Shown: one piece after another, positions 55,614 to 64,000 of the stretch
Layout: every line of letters begins with the position of its first letter
Position numbering within the stretch: the stretch's first letter is position 1
Assembly (NCBI RefSeq): GCF_900476375.1
Contig: NZ_UPPP01000061.1
Coordinates: 79,667 to 143,666 of the forward strand
Source of the DNA: Allolucifera butyrica
Lineage (GTDB): Bacteria; Bacillota; Negativicutes; Sporomusales; UPPP01
Reading direction: 5' to 3'
Length of the DNA stretch: 64,000 nt
The notes under the pieces: model-generated
The model's input: only the letters and a program-made list of their open reading frames with translations
Told to the model about the DNA's origin: nothing
Database searches by the model: none
Program-made: the position numbers and the translations under genes

Positions 55614-56658
55614 AATTGCATAAATCAAACACGATCTTTTCCAGCATGACCGGATTGGCCTTTCCTGCCTTTATATCCCAGTCCGCGGCTGCCAGACGGC
55701 ATAAGGCTTGTTTAAGATTTTTCTCCTGAAATCCATTCCCTTGCCTGACCAGCTTTTCACCAACAAAAGGCGGTACGGCCAAATGCTCCGCAATTTGAGC
55801 CGGAGAGTATCCAGCCGCTTTTAATTGTTTGGCCTGCCATAATAGCCGAATCTGGCGTGAAAACAGGGCGATTATTCTTAACGGATGCTCACCCATCCGG
55901 ATTTGTCCGGCCAATAACTCAATTGCCTTGGCGACTTGTTTAGAGCTGATTGTTTCAATTAAAGCAAAAATAGAAACCTCGGGAATCGCCGAAAGCACTC
56001 TTGTCAAATCACTCCGGTTAATCAGCCGCCGTTCTCCCGTAAATAAATCCAGTTTAATGATTTCCTGCTCTAAAAAACCAAGAGAGATTTGCGGCATAAC
56101 ACTTATAATTTCCAAAAAGTATTCCATTGCCTCGGGCGTCATCTTTTTTTGTAATTCCTGCAGTTTTTGGCCGATCCAAATTCTGGCGTCTTTAATTTTA
56201 AGCGGGTCGGCGCTAACAACCGCCCCATGTTGATTGACTACTTTATAAAGTTTACGCCGCTTGTCGATTTTAGAGGAAGTGGAAAATACAAGATAACTAT
56301 AAGCCGGAATTCGCGGCAAAATTTCCATTAAATCGCCGCCAGACTCGTGGTTTCGTTTGTTTTCTTCCTCTTCCTCCGGCATTGTCTTACTGGATGCTTT
56401 CAATAATGCCGTGTTACGCACGACAATAACCCTTTTCTCCCCCCAAAATGGCACTGTTTCAATTAATGCAATCAGTTCCTGCGAAGAAGGGTCCCGGTCA
56501 AAAACAGTTAAATTTAATTCCCGTTCATCCGGTAAAAGAAGCGTTTCGATGATCGTTTGCTCCAACTGCCGGATAAGATAGGCTTCTTCCCCGTGAATAA
56601 AATAAACCGGCTGTATATTTCCTTTTTTTATTTCCAGCAAAGCTTCCGTAACGTTCAT
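55612..56658 (-). CDS. holA: DNA polymerase III delta subunit
   Basis: HolA is the clamp-loader delta subunit. The 348-residue protein has IQPVYFIHGEEAYLIRQLEQ, TVPFWGEKRVIVVRNTALL, FLEQEIIKLDLFTGERRLI and LRIIALFSRQIRLLWQAKQL, typical of the family. It lies 11 bases after comEC. Confidence 0.94.
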   Translation of the reverse strand: MNVTEALLEIKKGNIQPVYFIHGEEAYLIRQLEQTIIETLLLPDERELNLTVFDRDPSSQELIALIETVPFWGEKRVIVVRNTALLKASSKTMPEEEEENKRNHESGGDLMEILPRIPAYSYLVFSTSSKIDKRRKLYKVVNQHGAVVSADPLKIKDARIWIGQKLQELQKKMTPEAMEYFLEIISVMPQISLGFLEQEIIKLDLFTGERRLINRSDLTRVLSAIPEVSIFALIETISSKQVAKAIELLAGQIRMGEHPLRIIALFSRQIRLLWQAKQLKAAGYSPAQIAEHLAVPPFVGEKLVRQGNGFQEKNLKQALCRLAAADWDIKAGKANPVMLEKIVFDLCN

Positions 56659-56669
56659 GGACCCTCCAT

Positions 56670-59033
56670 TTAATTTGTAAAAGTTTTCACCGCCAGCGTT
56701 TCGCCGTCGGTGGAAAATACAACGGCTCCCTGTCTGTCGGTACGGTAAATTTTAATAGTATGCTTTAACAGCTTTTGTATCGTCTCGGCGTGGGGATGGC
56801 CAAAGTGATTGTTATAACCCACTGATATGACGGCATACTGAGGCTTGAGAGCCTGCAAAAATTCCTCGGAAGTAGACGTTTTCGCACCGTGATGCCCGAC
56901 TTTCAACACCGTTGTTGGCGGGACCCCGTTTGTAAGCATGGCTGCTTCTCCCTGCTTCTCCAGGTCACCGGTCAGCAAAAAACTGTACTTGCCATAACTC
57001 ACCCGTACTACACTGGATACCTCATTTCTCTGGACCTGGCCGGTACTGCTTGCCGCATGTAAAACTTGAATCAGTACGCCGTCGAGAAGAATTCGCTCGC
57101 CCCGGTAAGCAGGAATTACGGCACTACTGCCCTTCAGCCGCATTATTGCCTGCACGGCGGGAGAATAGTCCTCCCGTGCCAAAACAATATTTTTTACCGG
57201 CAGCGATTTAACAATAAACGCGGCTCCCCCGGCATGATCCTGATGTCCGTGCGTCAACACCAGATAATCGAGTGAGTTTATACCATAGTGTTTAAGATAG
57301 GGCAGGGTCACTCTTTCGCCAACATCAAAATCATTGTCTGAGCCTGCACTGCCGCCGGTATCTACCAGCACCGCCCTGCCGTGAGGCGTTGTAATCAAGG
57401 TGGCGTCGCCTTGTCCTACGTCAATAAAGTGCACCACCACCGGCTGGGGATAAAAACTGTAAAAAAGAAAAGATATGGCCAAAAAAAGTACCACACCGCT
57501 AACCCGCGCCGGCCAGCGCGTCCAAACCCGGGCCGGCGACAGAAAATACTTTGGCAGATAGCCAAATAACCAGGCCAGAAGAAAATAGTAGACGAGGACA
57601 GCCAGGATGCCGGGCGCCGGAATATAGATCTTGCTTGCCGGCAGCATTGCCAGGAAGGAATTGATTTGAACAACCAGACCAATCAACAAACTGCAGCATA
57701 TCAAGGCCAGATGGCCGGCCATACTGAACAAAAGACCTGCCAGAATACCCAGCAATCCTAATAATACCATTAATTCAATCGGTGGTACAACAAGGATATT
57801 GGCAATAAAGGAACTGAGAGAAAAGCTGTTAAAATACCAGGCCAGAAAAGGCAGTACCGCCGCCTGCGCCGCTAAGGTAGCTGACAAGATGTCCGTTATG
57901 CCGCCAGGCAGTTTAGGTAATTTCCCAGCTATTGGAGGATATAAAAAAATCAAACCGGCTGTTGAGCCAAATGACAGCTGAAAACTAATATCATCAATAA
58001 GTCCCGGTTGCCGGGCAACCATAGCCAATGCACTGAAAGCCAAGGCGGTTGCCGCATCTTTTTCCCGTCCCAGCACCGTTGCCAGCAATAATACCAGCCC
58101 CATAAAAGCCGACCGCACTACCGGCGGTGTCATACCGGAAAAAATGGCATAAAACAGGATCGCTGCGGAAGCAACTGCAGCTATCAGGCGGTTATGCCAT
58201 TTAAATCGTTTTCCCAGACCGTATATAAACCCGGCAACTAATGCAATGTGTGAACCGGAAACCGATAAAATGTGAATAATGCCGGTAGTCGCAAAATCCC
58301 GCACTACCTGACGGTCAATCCCTTCGTATCCTCCAAAGAGAATCCCGTTAAGCATTGCGGCATCCTTCGGCGGCATTGCCTGCAGCATTTCTTTTTTTAT
58401 TCTTTCATGCCAGACTGCAAGATGGTCGCGCCATGACGATTGTCCGGTTACAGTAATTATTTTAACCAGTTTTGCCGATGTCGCCATCCTGGCCGTAATT
58501 CCCTGCCGCTGATATAATTTTACCATATCAATCATGCCGGGATTATTATAGCCGTGCGGCAGAACCACCATTCCGGTTACAAGGACTTTTTGACCGTAGG
58601 CGACCATAGAATCGTTATTTTTTTGTGCTACATACACTAAAATTCCGCCGCTTACCATGGGATTACCATGGTAACTACCGACTGTTTCCGCTGTTAATTT
58701 AAACTTCAGCCTCCGGGTCCCGTCAGGCAAATTCGTAATTTGGGGCACATCGGCTACGGTGCCGGCAATTGTGACCCCCTGCCCCGCGAAATGGCTAATG
58801 TCGGATTCCGGTATGATGCCGGCGGTCAAATAACGAGTCATACCGGCCAAAAAAAATAAAACAGCCAACAAGTAAAGGACCCGGTGCCACGGACAGCGGA
58901 AAAAATATGCTATGCCAAAAACAAGATACAATCCGTCAATCATATATATAACAGAAAGCGGACCATAATAAAAATGTCCCAGCCCGGCACCGGCAATAAA
59001 AGCGGCCGTTACAACAAGCAAAGGATTCGACAT
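56670..59033 (-). CDS. comEC: DNA uptake channel ComEC/Rec2
   Basis: ComEC forms the membrane channel for transforming single-stranded DNA. The 787-residue protein has an N-terminal DUF4131/OB part and the competence domain with many helices (about 230-500, with MLNGILFGGYEGIDRQVVRD and THIL-type HILSVSGSHIALVAGFIYG). A C-terminal metallo-beta-lactamase domain follows (FIDVGQGDATLITTPHGRAV, LVLTHGHQDHAGGAAF). It follows comEA with one base between stop and start. Confidence 0.96.
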   Translation of the reverse strand: MSNPLLVVTAAFIAGAGLGHFYYGPLSVIYMIDGLYLVFGIAYFFRCPWHRVLYLLAVLFFLAGMTRYLTAGIIPESDISHFAGQGVTIAGTVADVPQITNLPDGTRRLKFKLTAETVGSYHGNPMVSGGILVYVAQKNNDSMVAYGQKVLVTGMVVLPHGYNNPGMIDMVKLYQRQGITARMATSAKLVKIITVTGQSSWRDHLAVWHERIKKEMLQAMPPKDAAMLNGILFGGYEGIDRQVVRDFATTGIIHILSVSGSHIALVAGFIYGLGKRFKWHNRLIAAVASAAILFYAIFSGMTPPVVRSAFMGLVLLLATVLGREKDAATALAFSALAMVARQPGLIDDISFQLSFGSTAGLIFLYPPIAGKLPKLPGGITDILSATLAAQAAVLPFLAWYFNSFSLSSFIANILVVPPIELMVLLGLLGILAGLLFSMAGHLALICCSLLIGLVVQINSFLAMLPASKIYIPAPGILAVLVYYFLLAWLFGYLPKYFLSPARVWTRWPARVSGVVLFLAISFLFYSFYPQPVVVHFIDVGQGDATLITTPHGRAVLVDTGGSAGSDNDFDVGERVTLPYLKHYGINSLDYLVLTHGHQDHAGGAAFIVKSLPVKNIVLAREDYSPAVQAIMRLKGSSAVIPAYRGERILLDGVLIQVLHAASSTGQVQRNEVSSVVRVSYGKYSFLLTGDLEKQGEAAMLTNGVPPTTVLKVGHHGAKTSTSEEFLQALKPQYAVISVGYNNHFGHPHAETIQKLLKHTIKIYRTDRQGAVVFSTDGETLAVKTFTN

Positions 59034-59034
59034 A

Positions 59035-59616
59035 TTATAATGTTATTTTATCTTTCAGCCGGTTATATTTTGCGTCGCCAATGCCGGGGACTTTTTTTAA
59101 ATCCGTTAATTCACCAAATGCTCCGTTCGCTTGACGGTACTTAACAATCCGCTCCGCCAGGGACGGGCCGATTCCCGGCAAATTATCCAATGCCGCCTTT
59201 TCCGCTGTATTAATATTAATCCTTGCATCGTTCCGACTCTGATTTCCGGCATTTGTATTTATTGTTTGGGCGACCAGCGCACCCGGAACGTGAATCTGCA
59301 TTCCGTCCTTAACCGGCTGAGCCATGTTTACTTTGCCGCTGTCCGCTCCGGGAGCCATTCCGCCGGCCATATTAATGGCATCCAACGTTCTGGCGCCACT
59401 TGTTATCTTAAAAACACCCGGTTTATTTACTGCCCCGCTTACATAAACCACAACCTCCCCGGTATTGGTCTGAACCGGTGGCTTGTGGTTTGCCGGTCCC
59501 GTAACTGCATAATTTTCCGTTGAATTTTTTTGCCAAAAGCCGAACAAGCTTCCACCAAGCAGCAACAACCCGGTCAATATCAGGATTCCATACGCTTTTC
59601 GCCGGTTTTGGTCCAT
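59035..59616 (-). CDS. comEA: Competence DNA receptor ComEA
   Basis: This membrane-anchored DNA-binding protein of 193 residues has an N-terminal helix (GILILTGLLLLGGSLFGFW). An SLBB domain (VVVYVSGAVNKPGVFKITSG, ARTLDAINMAGG) follows, then a C-terminal double helix-hairpin-helix (NINTAEKAALDNLPGIGPSL, DLKKVPGIGDAKYNRLK). It supplies DNA to ComEC. A G-rich ribosome site precedes the ATG; an upstream extension is unlikely. Confidence 0.95.
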   Translation of the reverse strand: MDQNRRKAYGILILTGLLLLGGSLFGFWQKNSTENYAVTGPANHKPPVQTNTGEVVVYVSGAVNKPGVFKITSGARTLDAINMAGGMAPGADSGKVNMAQPVKDGMQIHVPGALVAQTINTNAGNQSRNDARININTAEKAALDNLPGIGPSLAERIVKYRQANGAFGELTDLKKVPGIGDAKYNRLKDKITL

Positions 59617-59681
59617 ACGATCACCCCAACCCCAATATTTCTTTTTGCAATACTTCGGCAACATCATCCATTTTCCTCCAG

Positions 59682-59719
59682 AAAAATACCGGTTTGTCTA
59701 AAACAAACCGGTATTTTTT
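59682..59719. terminator. Terminator of leuS
   Basis: AAAAATACCGGTTTGT and ACAAACCGGTATTTTT form a 16-bp stem; it follows leuS on the minus strand. Confidence 0.88.
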
Positions 59720-59790
59720 GTAGGAATATATAGTTTGTCGAAATAAACAAAAATGTTCCCGTGGGCCGAAGACGTGCCGTCAGAGTGGAC

Positions 59791-62274
59791 TTACCGGATA
59801 ACTATATTCACCAGCTTTTGCGGCACACAAATTACTTTAACGACTTGCTTACCGGCGATTAACGCTTTTACTTTATCCTGCGCCAGCGCTTTTTCTTCCA
59901 GTTCCTGCGGCAATAAACCGACAGGAACAACGATTTTGTCCCTTACCTTGCCGTTGATTTGCAGTACGACTTCAACCTCTTCCGTTTTAATCGCTTCCGG
60001 GTCAAAAACGGGCCACGGCTGCTTATGCACACTGCCCTGAGCCAGGGTACAGCTCCAAAGCTCTTCCGTGATATGAGGCGCAAAGGGCGCCAACAAGCGC
60101 AGCAAGGCAGCTATCGCTTCCCGGATAAGACCGCCGTTGGGTTGGGGTACCTGTTCCCTGAATGCATATATGGCATTTACCAATTCCATAATGGCACTAA
60201 TGGCGGTATTAAAATTAAACCGCTCGCCAATATCATCGGTTACTTTTTTAATTGTCAAATGGACAACCCGGCGTAATTCCTTTTCCTCTTTGCCAAGACT
60301 GGCCGGATCATACTCTTGCTCAGTCTGACCGGCAACCAGCCCGGAATAAAAATAAACAATTCGCCAGAGGCGGCCCAAAAAGCGGTACGCGCCCTCTACT
60401 CCCTGGTCACTCCATTCCAGATCACGCTCCGGCGGTGCGGCAAACAGAATGAACAAGCGGGCCGTATCGGCACCGTATTTACCAATGATTTCCTCCGGCG
60501 ATACAACATTTCCTTTGGATTTGGACATTTTGGCGCCATCTTTGATAACCATACCCTGGGTCAGTAAGTTTTTAAACGGTTCATTTACACTAATTAACCC
60601 GGCGTCTTTCAAAACCTTGGTAAAAAAACGGGAATAAAGCAAATGCAGGATCGCGTGCTCAATTCCCCCGATGTACTGGTCAACCGGCATCCAGTGATTG
60701 GCCTTGACCGTATCAAAGGGCTCATTGGCGCTGTGAGGACTGGTATAACGGAAATAATACCACGAAGAACAAATAAATGTGTCCATCGTATCCGTTTCCC
60801 GCCTGCCTTCTCCGCCGCATTGCGGACACCGGCACTTTACGAATTCCTCGGCCTGCGCCAGGGGAGAAACAGCGCCCGCCTCAAAACTTACCTTTTCCGG
60901 CAGCAGCACAGGCAAATCTTTTTTGGGGACAGGCACGGTGCCGCAAACCGGACAATAAATAATCGGAATGGGTGCTCCCCAATACCGTTGGCGGGAAACC
61001 AGCCAATCCCGCAAACGGTAGTTTACCCGCCGTTTGCCGATTTCTTTTTCTTCCAGCCAGGCGGCAATTGCCGCCTTGGCGGCCTCATTATCCATACCGG
61101 TAAAATCGCCGGAATTTATCAGAAAACCCGGTCCGTCATAGGCGCCGGACATGGCCGTAATCTCCAGGGAATGCTCCGGCGGCTGAATGACTAGTCGCTT
61201 GGCGAGATTATATTTGGTGGCAAATTGCCAATCCCTTTCGTCATGGGCCGGAACCCCCATTACGGCGCCGGTTCCGTATTCCATAAGTACATAATTTGCT
61301 ATCCAGATAGGGATTTGTTCCCCCGTGAACGGATGGACCGCGCACGCACCGGTAAACATCCCTTCTTTTTCCGTATCTGTTGAAGTCCTGTTGATTTCGC
61401 TCAAGTTGCGAATTCGATTGACAAATTCCCGTACGGCTTTAGCCGCCGGCTTACGGTCAGTCAATTTCTCCACCAGAGGATGCTCGGGTGCCAGGACAAT
61501 ATAGGTTACCCCGAAAACAGTATCCTGCCGGGTTGTATAGACAGGAATCTTTTCGTCCAATTCGGGAACATAAAAACTAAACTCCGCTCCTTCACTGCGC
61601 CCAATCCAATTTTCCTGCATGGTTTTAACCCGGTCTGGCCAGCCCTTTAATTCATTTAAATCGGCTAAGAGCCTGTCCGCATATTCGGTAATTTTAAAGA
61701 ACCACTGTTCCAGTTCTTTTTTTACAACCACCGAATCACAACGCCAGCAGTGTCCGTCAACTACCTGTTCATTGGCTAAAACTGTATTGCAATCATTGCA
61801 CCAGTTCACCGCCGCCTTTTTTTTATATGCCAGGCCCCGCTCGTAAAACAATAGAAACAGCCATTGCGTCCAGCGGTAATAATCAGGATGGCATGTAGCT
61901 ACTTCCCGGTTCCAGTCGTATGACAAACCCAGCTCCTGCTGTTGGCGGCGCATATTCGCGATATTATCCCAGGTCCAGGTTGCCGGATGAATGCCATGCT
62001 TAATCGCGGCATTTTCCGCCGGCATGCCAAAAGCGTCCCACCCCATGGGATGCAGCACATTAAAACCTTGCATGCTTTTAAACCGTGCTACGACATCACC
62101 GATCGAATAGTTGCGAACATGGCCCATATGTAAATGACCGGAAGGATAAGGAAACATTTCCAGAACATAATATTCGGGCATTTTACGGTCAATTTCCGTA
62201 ACAAATGCCCCCTGCTCCGCCCATTCTTTTTGCCATTTGGCCTCAATTTCCCGGGGAAAATACCTTTCGTTCAT
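59791..62274 (-). CDS. leuS: Leucyl-tRNA synthetase
   Basis: This 827-residue class I synthetase has the HIGH-type [20 protein letters not shown], an editing domain ([20 protein letters not shown]), [15 protein letters not shown], and a C-terminal domain with [14 protein letters not shown]. The ATG at 62274 has GAGGAGG upstream; an open extension before it is T-box leader sequence. The upstream T-box and its promoter indicate induction by uncharged tRNA-Leu. Confidence 0.98.
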   Translation of the reverse strand: MNERYFPREIEAKWQKEWAEQGAFVTEIDRKMPEYYVLEMFPYPSGHLHMGHVRNYSIGDVVARFKSMQGFNVLHPMGWDAFGMPAENAAIKHGIHPATWTWDNIANMRRQQQELGLSYDWNREVATCHPDYYRWTQWLFLLFYERGLAYKKKAAVNWCNDCNTVLANEQVVDGHCWRCDSVVVKKELEQWFFKITEYADRLLADLNELKGWPDRVKTMQENWIGRSEGAEFSFYVPELDEKIPVYTTRQDTVFGVTYIVLAPEHPLVEKLTDRKPAAKAVREFVNRIRNLSEINRTSTDTEKEGMFTGACAVHPFTGEQIPIWIANYVLMEYGTGAVMGVPAHDERDWQFATKYNLAKRLVIQPPEHSLEITAMSGAYDGPGFLINSGDFTGMDNEAAKAAIAAWLEEKEIGKRRVNYRLRDWLVSRQRYWGAPIPIIYCPVCGTVPVPKKDLPVLLPEKVSFEAGAVSPLAQAEEFVKCRCPQCGGEGRRETDTMDTFICSSWYYFRYTSPHSANEPFDTVKANHWMPVDQYIGGIEHAILHLLYSRFFTKVLKDAGLISVNEPFKNLLTQGMVIKDGAKMSKSKGNVVSPEEIIGKYGADTARLFILFAAPPERDLEWSDQGVEGAYRFLGRLWRIVYFYSGLVAGQTEQEYDPASLGKEEKELRRVVHLTIKKVTDDIGERFNFNTAISAIMELVNAIYAFREQVPQPNGGLIREAIAALLRLLAPFAPHITEELWSCTLAQGSVHKQPWPVFDPEAIKTEEVEVVLQINGKVRDKIVVPVGLLPQELEEKALAQDKVKALIAGKQVVKVICVPQKLVNIVIR

Positions 62275-62304
62275 GTATGCATAAGCCTCCTCAAAAGTAT
62301 ATGA

Positions 62305-62545
62305 ATTAAAAACGCCCCTTGGCGCACCTGGCCAGGGACGAGTTATTCCCGCGTTACCACCCTGATTGATGGCTACGCCATCCACTTTCAACAACCGATA
62401 ACGAGGTTAACCGTCAGTCATTACAATAGGTCATAACTGCTCCTCCGCAGTGAGTTTCGGCTTGGTTTGATACCGGCTCGCATCCCCCGCCGGTTTTCTG
62501 AAATTCGCACCAAACCTACTGGTCTGCATCTTAGGATTATCGAAT
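62305..62545 (-). promoter_or_regulatory. T-box riboswitch (leucine) controlling leuS
   Basis: The leader contains a Stem I, the T-box sequence AGGGTGGTAACGCGGG (62348-62363) and a terminator (62305-62340: CGTCCCTGGC paired with GCCAAGGGGCG, then TTTTTAA). The specifier codon is CTC (62452-62454), in GAAACTCACTGC, matching leucine. Confidence 0.94.
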
Positions 62546-62548
62546 ATC

Positions 62549-62577
62549 ATTATATAGTACCATTACCTAAAAGTCAA
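62549..62577 (-). promoter_or_regulatory. SigA promoter of leuS
   Basis: TTGACT (62572-62577), 17-base spacer, TATAAT (62549-62554). It is directly next to the left end of the insertion sequence. Confidence 0.88.
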
Positions 62578-62595
62578 TGTCTTCCATAGCCTCCG

Positions 62596-64000
62596 TGTGT
62601 TTAACTTGTGATAATGTCACCTTGTAGATTATCGCGATAAAATGTCACTATGAACAACGAGGTGCATTATCAATTGTCCCAAAAACAACTAAACAGGTAC
62701 ACCATATTGCAAAAGCTTGTTGACGGAGATTTTACCCTTGCACAGGCTGCATCTAGTCTAGGCTTAAGCAATCGCCAGGTAATCAGATTAAAGAAAGGAT
62801 TTATCCAGGAAGGGCCTGCGGTTCTGATTCACAAGAACACGAATTGCAAGCCTGCTCATGCACTCGGTGACGAGCTCGCGGCTAAAATCATTTCTCTCAA
62901 ACAGTCCGAGCTGTACCGGGATGCTAACTTCCTACACTTTCAGGAACTACTTTCACGTCACGAAAATATTACGATTAGCTATTCTGCTCTACACTCACTC
63001 TTAACCAAGGCAAAAATTCAAAGTCCTAAGAAACGCCGCCGTTTTAAGCCGCATCGTCGCCGCAAACGTAAATTGCAAGAAGGTCTTCTGATTCAAATGG
63101 ATGCGACTCCTTTTGAATGGTTTGGCTCCGGGGATAAGTATGCACTGCATGGCGCCATTGACGATGCAACAGGCAAGATTGTCGGGTTATATCTGACTAA
63201 AAATGAATGTCTTATGGGGTATTGGGAAGTAACACGCCAGATTGTCCTCAATCATGGCATTCCCGTTAGCCTATATACTGACAGACATGCTATTTTTCTT
63301 TCCACGGTTGCCACCAGGCTCTCTGTCGAGGATCAGCTTGCCGGCAAAGTAATTAATGATACTCAGTTTGGCCGCGCTATGAATGAGTTGGGCATTACCA
63401 TTATCCCTGCTCGCTCACCCCAAGCTAAAGGCCGCGTGGAGCGTCTCTGGGAAACTCTGCAGAGTCGTTTGCCAATTGAGTTTAAGCTGGCTGGTATTTC
63501 TACCATCGACCAGGCTAACGAATTTCTGCTTAAGTATATCCCTTTGTTTAACCAGATGTTTGCCGTTGAACCTGTGAATGCTGTGTCTGCTTTTCGCACT
63601 GTATCCTCAAAGCTTAACATCGATACGGTGCTCTGTGTAAAACTCACTCGTTCAGTTGACGCTGGCGGCGTATTCTCATTTTATAATAAACACTTTAAGG
63701 TAATCACGAAGCCTAGCTTACCTCTTCTTCCACCCAAGGCCAAAATTAGTGTTCTTGTAAGCCCTCATATTGGCATTGCCGTTGAATGGAAACTGCAGTT
63801 GTATCCGGTGTTGCCGTATATCAAGCCTGTCAAAAAAGAGCCTGTTGCCCCTTCGTCCAAACAAAAATCAACATGGAGGCCGCCTGATAGTCATTATTAC
63901 AAATACGGCCATACCTTGATTAATAAAGTCTCCTTCGAAGATACCGACAAGGACATTCTAGCAATGCTGGAATCCATTTTCCTATGCAAATATGCTTAAC
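62596..64000 (+). mobile_element. Insertion sequence, left end and transposase; right end outside the window
   Basis: The transposase gene is preceded by a non-coding stretch in which GATAATGTCAC and GATAAAATGTCAC form a direct repeat, as in many transposase-binding ends. The exact left boundary (about 62590-62620) cannot be set without the right inverted repeat. It lies about 20 bases from the leuS -35. Confidence 0.75.
62650..63999 (+). CDS. DDE transposase, ISNCY/IS1202-like
   Basis: This complete 449-residue transposase has an N-terminal helix-turn-helix (LSQKQLNRYTILQKLVDGDF, LAQAASSLGLSNRQVIRLKK), a basic linker (KKRRRFKPHRRRKRK, about 127-141), and an integrase core. The likely catalytic triad is D151 (QMDATPFEWF), D211 (LYTDRHAIF) and E264 (KGRVERLWETL). 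A C-terminal domain follows. No frameshift or stop interrupts it, so it may be active. The family name is by resemblance; IS481-like elements are an alternative. Confidence 0.88.
   Translation: MNNEVHYQLSQKQLNRYTILQKLVDGDFTLAQAASSLGLSNRQVIRLKKGFIQEGPAVLIHKNTNCKPAHALGDELAAKIISLKQSELYRDANFLHFQELLSRHENITISYSALHSLLTKAKIQSPKKRRRFKPHRRRKRKLQEGLLIQMDATPFEWFGSGDKYALHGAIDDATGKIVGLYLTKNECLMGYWEVTRQIVLNHGIPVSLYTDRHAIFLSTVATRLSVEDQLAGKVINDTQFGRAMNELGITIIPARSPQAKGRVERLWETLQSRLPIEFKLAGISTIDQANEFLLKYIPLFNQMFAVEPVNAVSAFRTVSSKLNIDTVLCVKLTRSVDAGGVFSFYNKHFKVITKPSLPLLPPKAKISVLVSPHIGIAVEWKLQLYPVLPYIKPVKKEPVAPSSKQKSTWRPPDSHYYKYGHTLINKVSFEDTDKDILAMLESIFLCKYA

Noticed and set aside
62275..62394. 40-codon extension of leuS
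   Set aside because: It translates the T-box and terminator; LeuRS proteins begin at [15 protein letters not shown] sequence.

Overview
The window is a 64-kb, gene-dense piece of a chromosome from an endospore-forming Firmicute with an outer-membrane-type envelope. The best fit is the class Negativicutes (Sporomusa/Pelosinus-like), though no 16S gene is present to prove it. Sporulation is supported by SpoIIP, the germination protease Gpr, YqfC/YqfD, a SpoIID-like protein and a BofC-domain protein. The diderm envelope is suggested by an LptA/OstA-like secreted protein. Almost every gene lies on the minus strand. The only genes on the plus strand are the LptA-like gene, rpsT and a transposase.

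Read in the direction of transcription (high to low coordinates), the order closely follows the conserved Bacillus/Clostridia backbone. It runs: leuS with a T-box leader; comEA-comEC-holA; rpsT (divergent); gpr-spoIIP-(yqxA position)-lepA-hemW; the CIRCE-controlled heat-shock operon hrcA-chaperonin-grpE-dnaK-dnaJ-prmA-rsmE-mtaB; HIT protein; rpsU-yqeY; nfeD-floA-small membrane protein; a HerA-like ATPase; yqfC-yqfD-phoH-pgpH-ybeY-dgkA-era; DUF502 and a CBS/transporter-associated membrane protein; yqzL-recO; DUF4342; T-box-glyQS; ppsR; dgt; dnaG-rpoD; four tRNAs (Asn-Met-Glu-Val); trmK-nif3; a zinc-ribbon coiled-coil protein; rnpB; trxA; yebC; bofC-like; ruvC-ruvA-ruvB-DUF2905-spoIID-like; queA-tgt-yajC-ygfA-HD-secD (cut by the window edge).

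The functions are mainly housekeeping: translation and tRNA modification, protein folding, replication and recombination, transformation, Sec secretion, c-di-AMP turnover and sporulation. The most distinctive gene is an archaeal-type (group III) chaperonin between hrcA and grpE. Other unusual points are an unpartnered HerA-like ATPase, a proline-rich membrane protein next to flotillin/NfeD, two genes that appear to start at non-standard codons, and a G/C-rich operator-like palindrome at the trxA start site. There are also two families of short dispersed intergenic repeats. The right edge carries an insertion sequence whose left end abuts the leuS promoter.

Start codons below were chosen by Shine-Dalgarno spacing and family N-termini; many are TTG or GTG. 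Everything is read by eye, with no database search.
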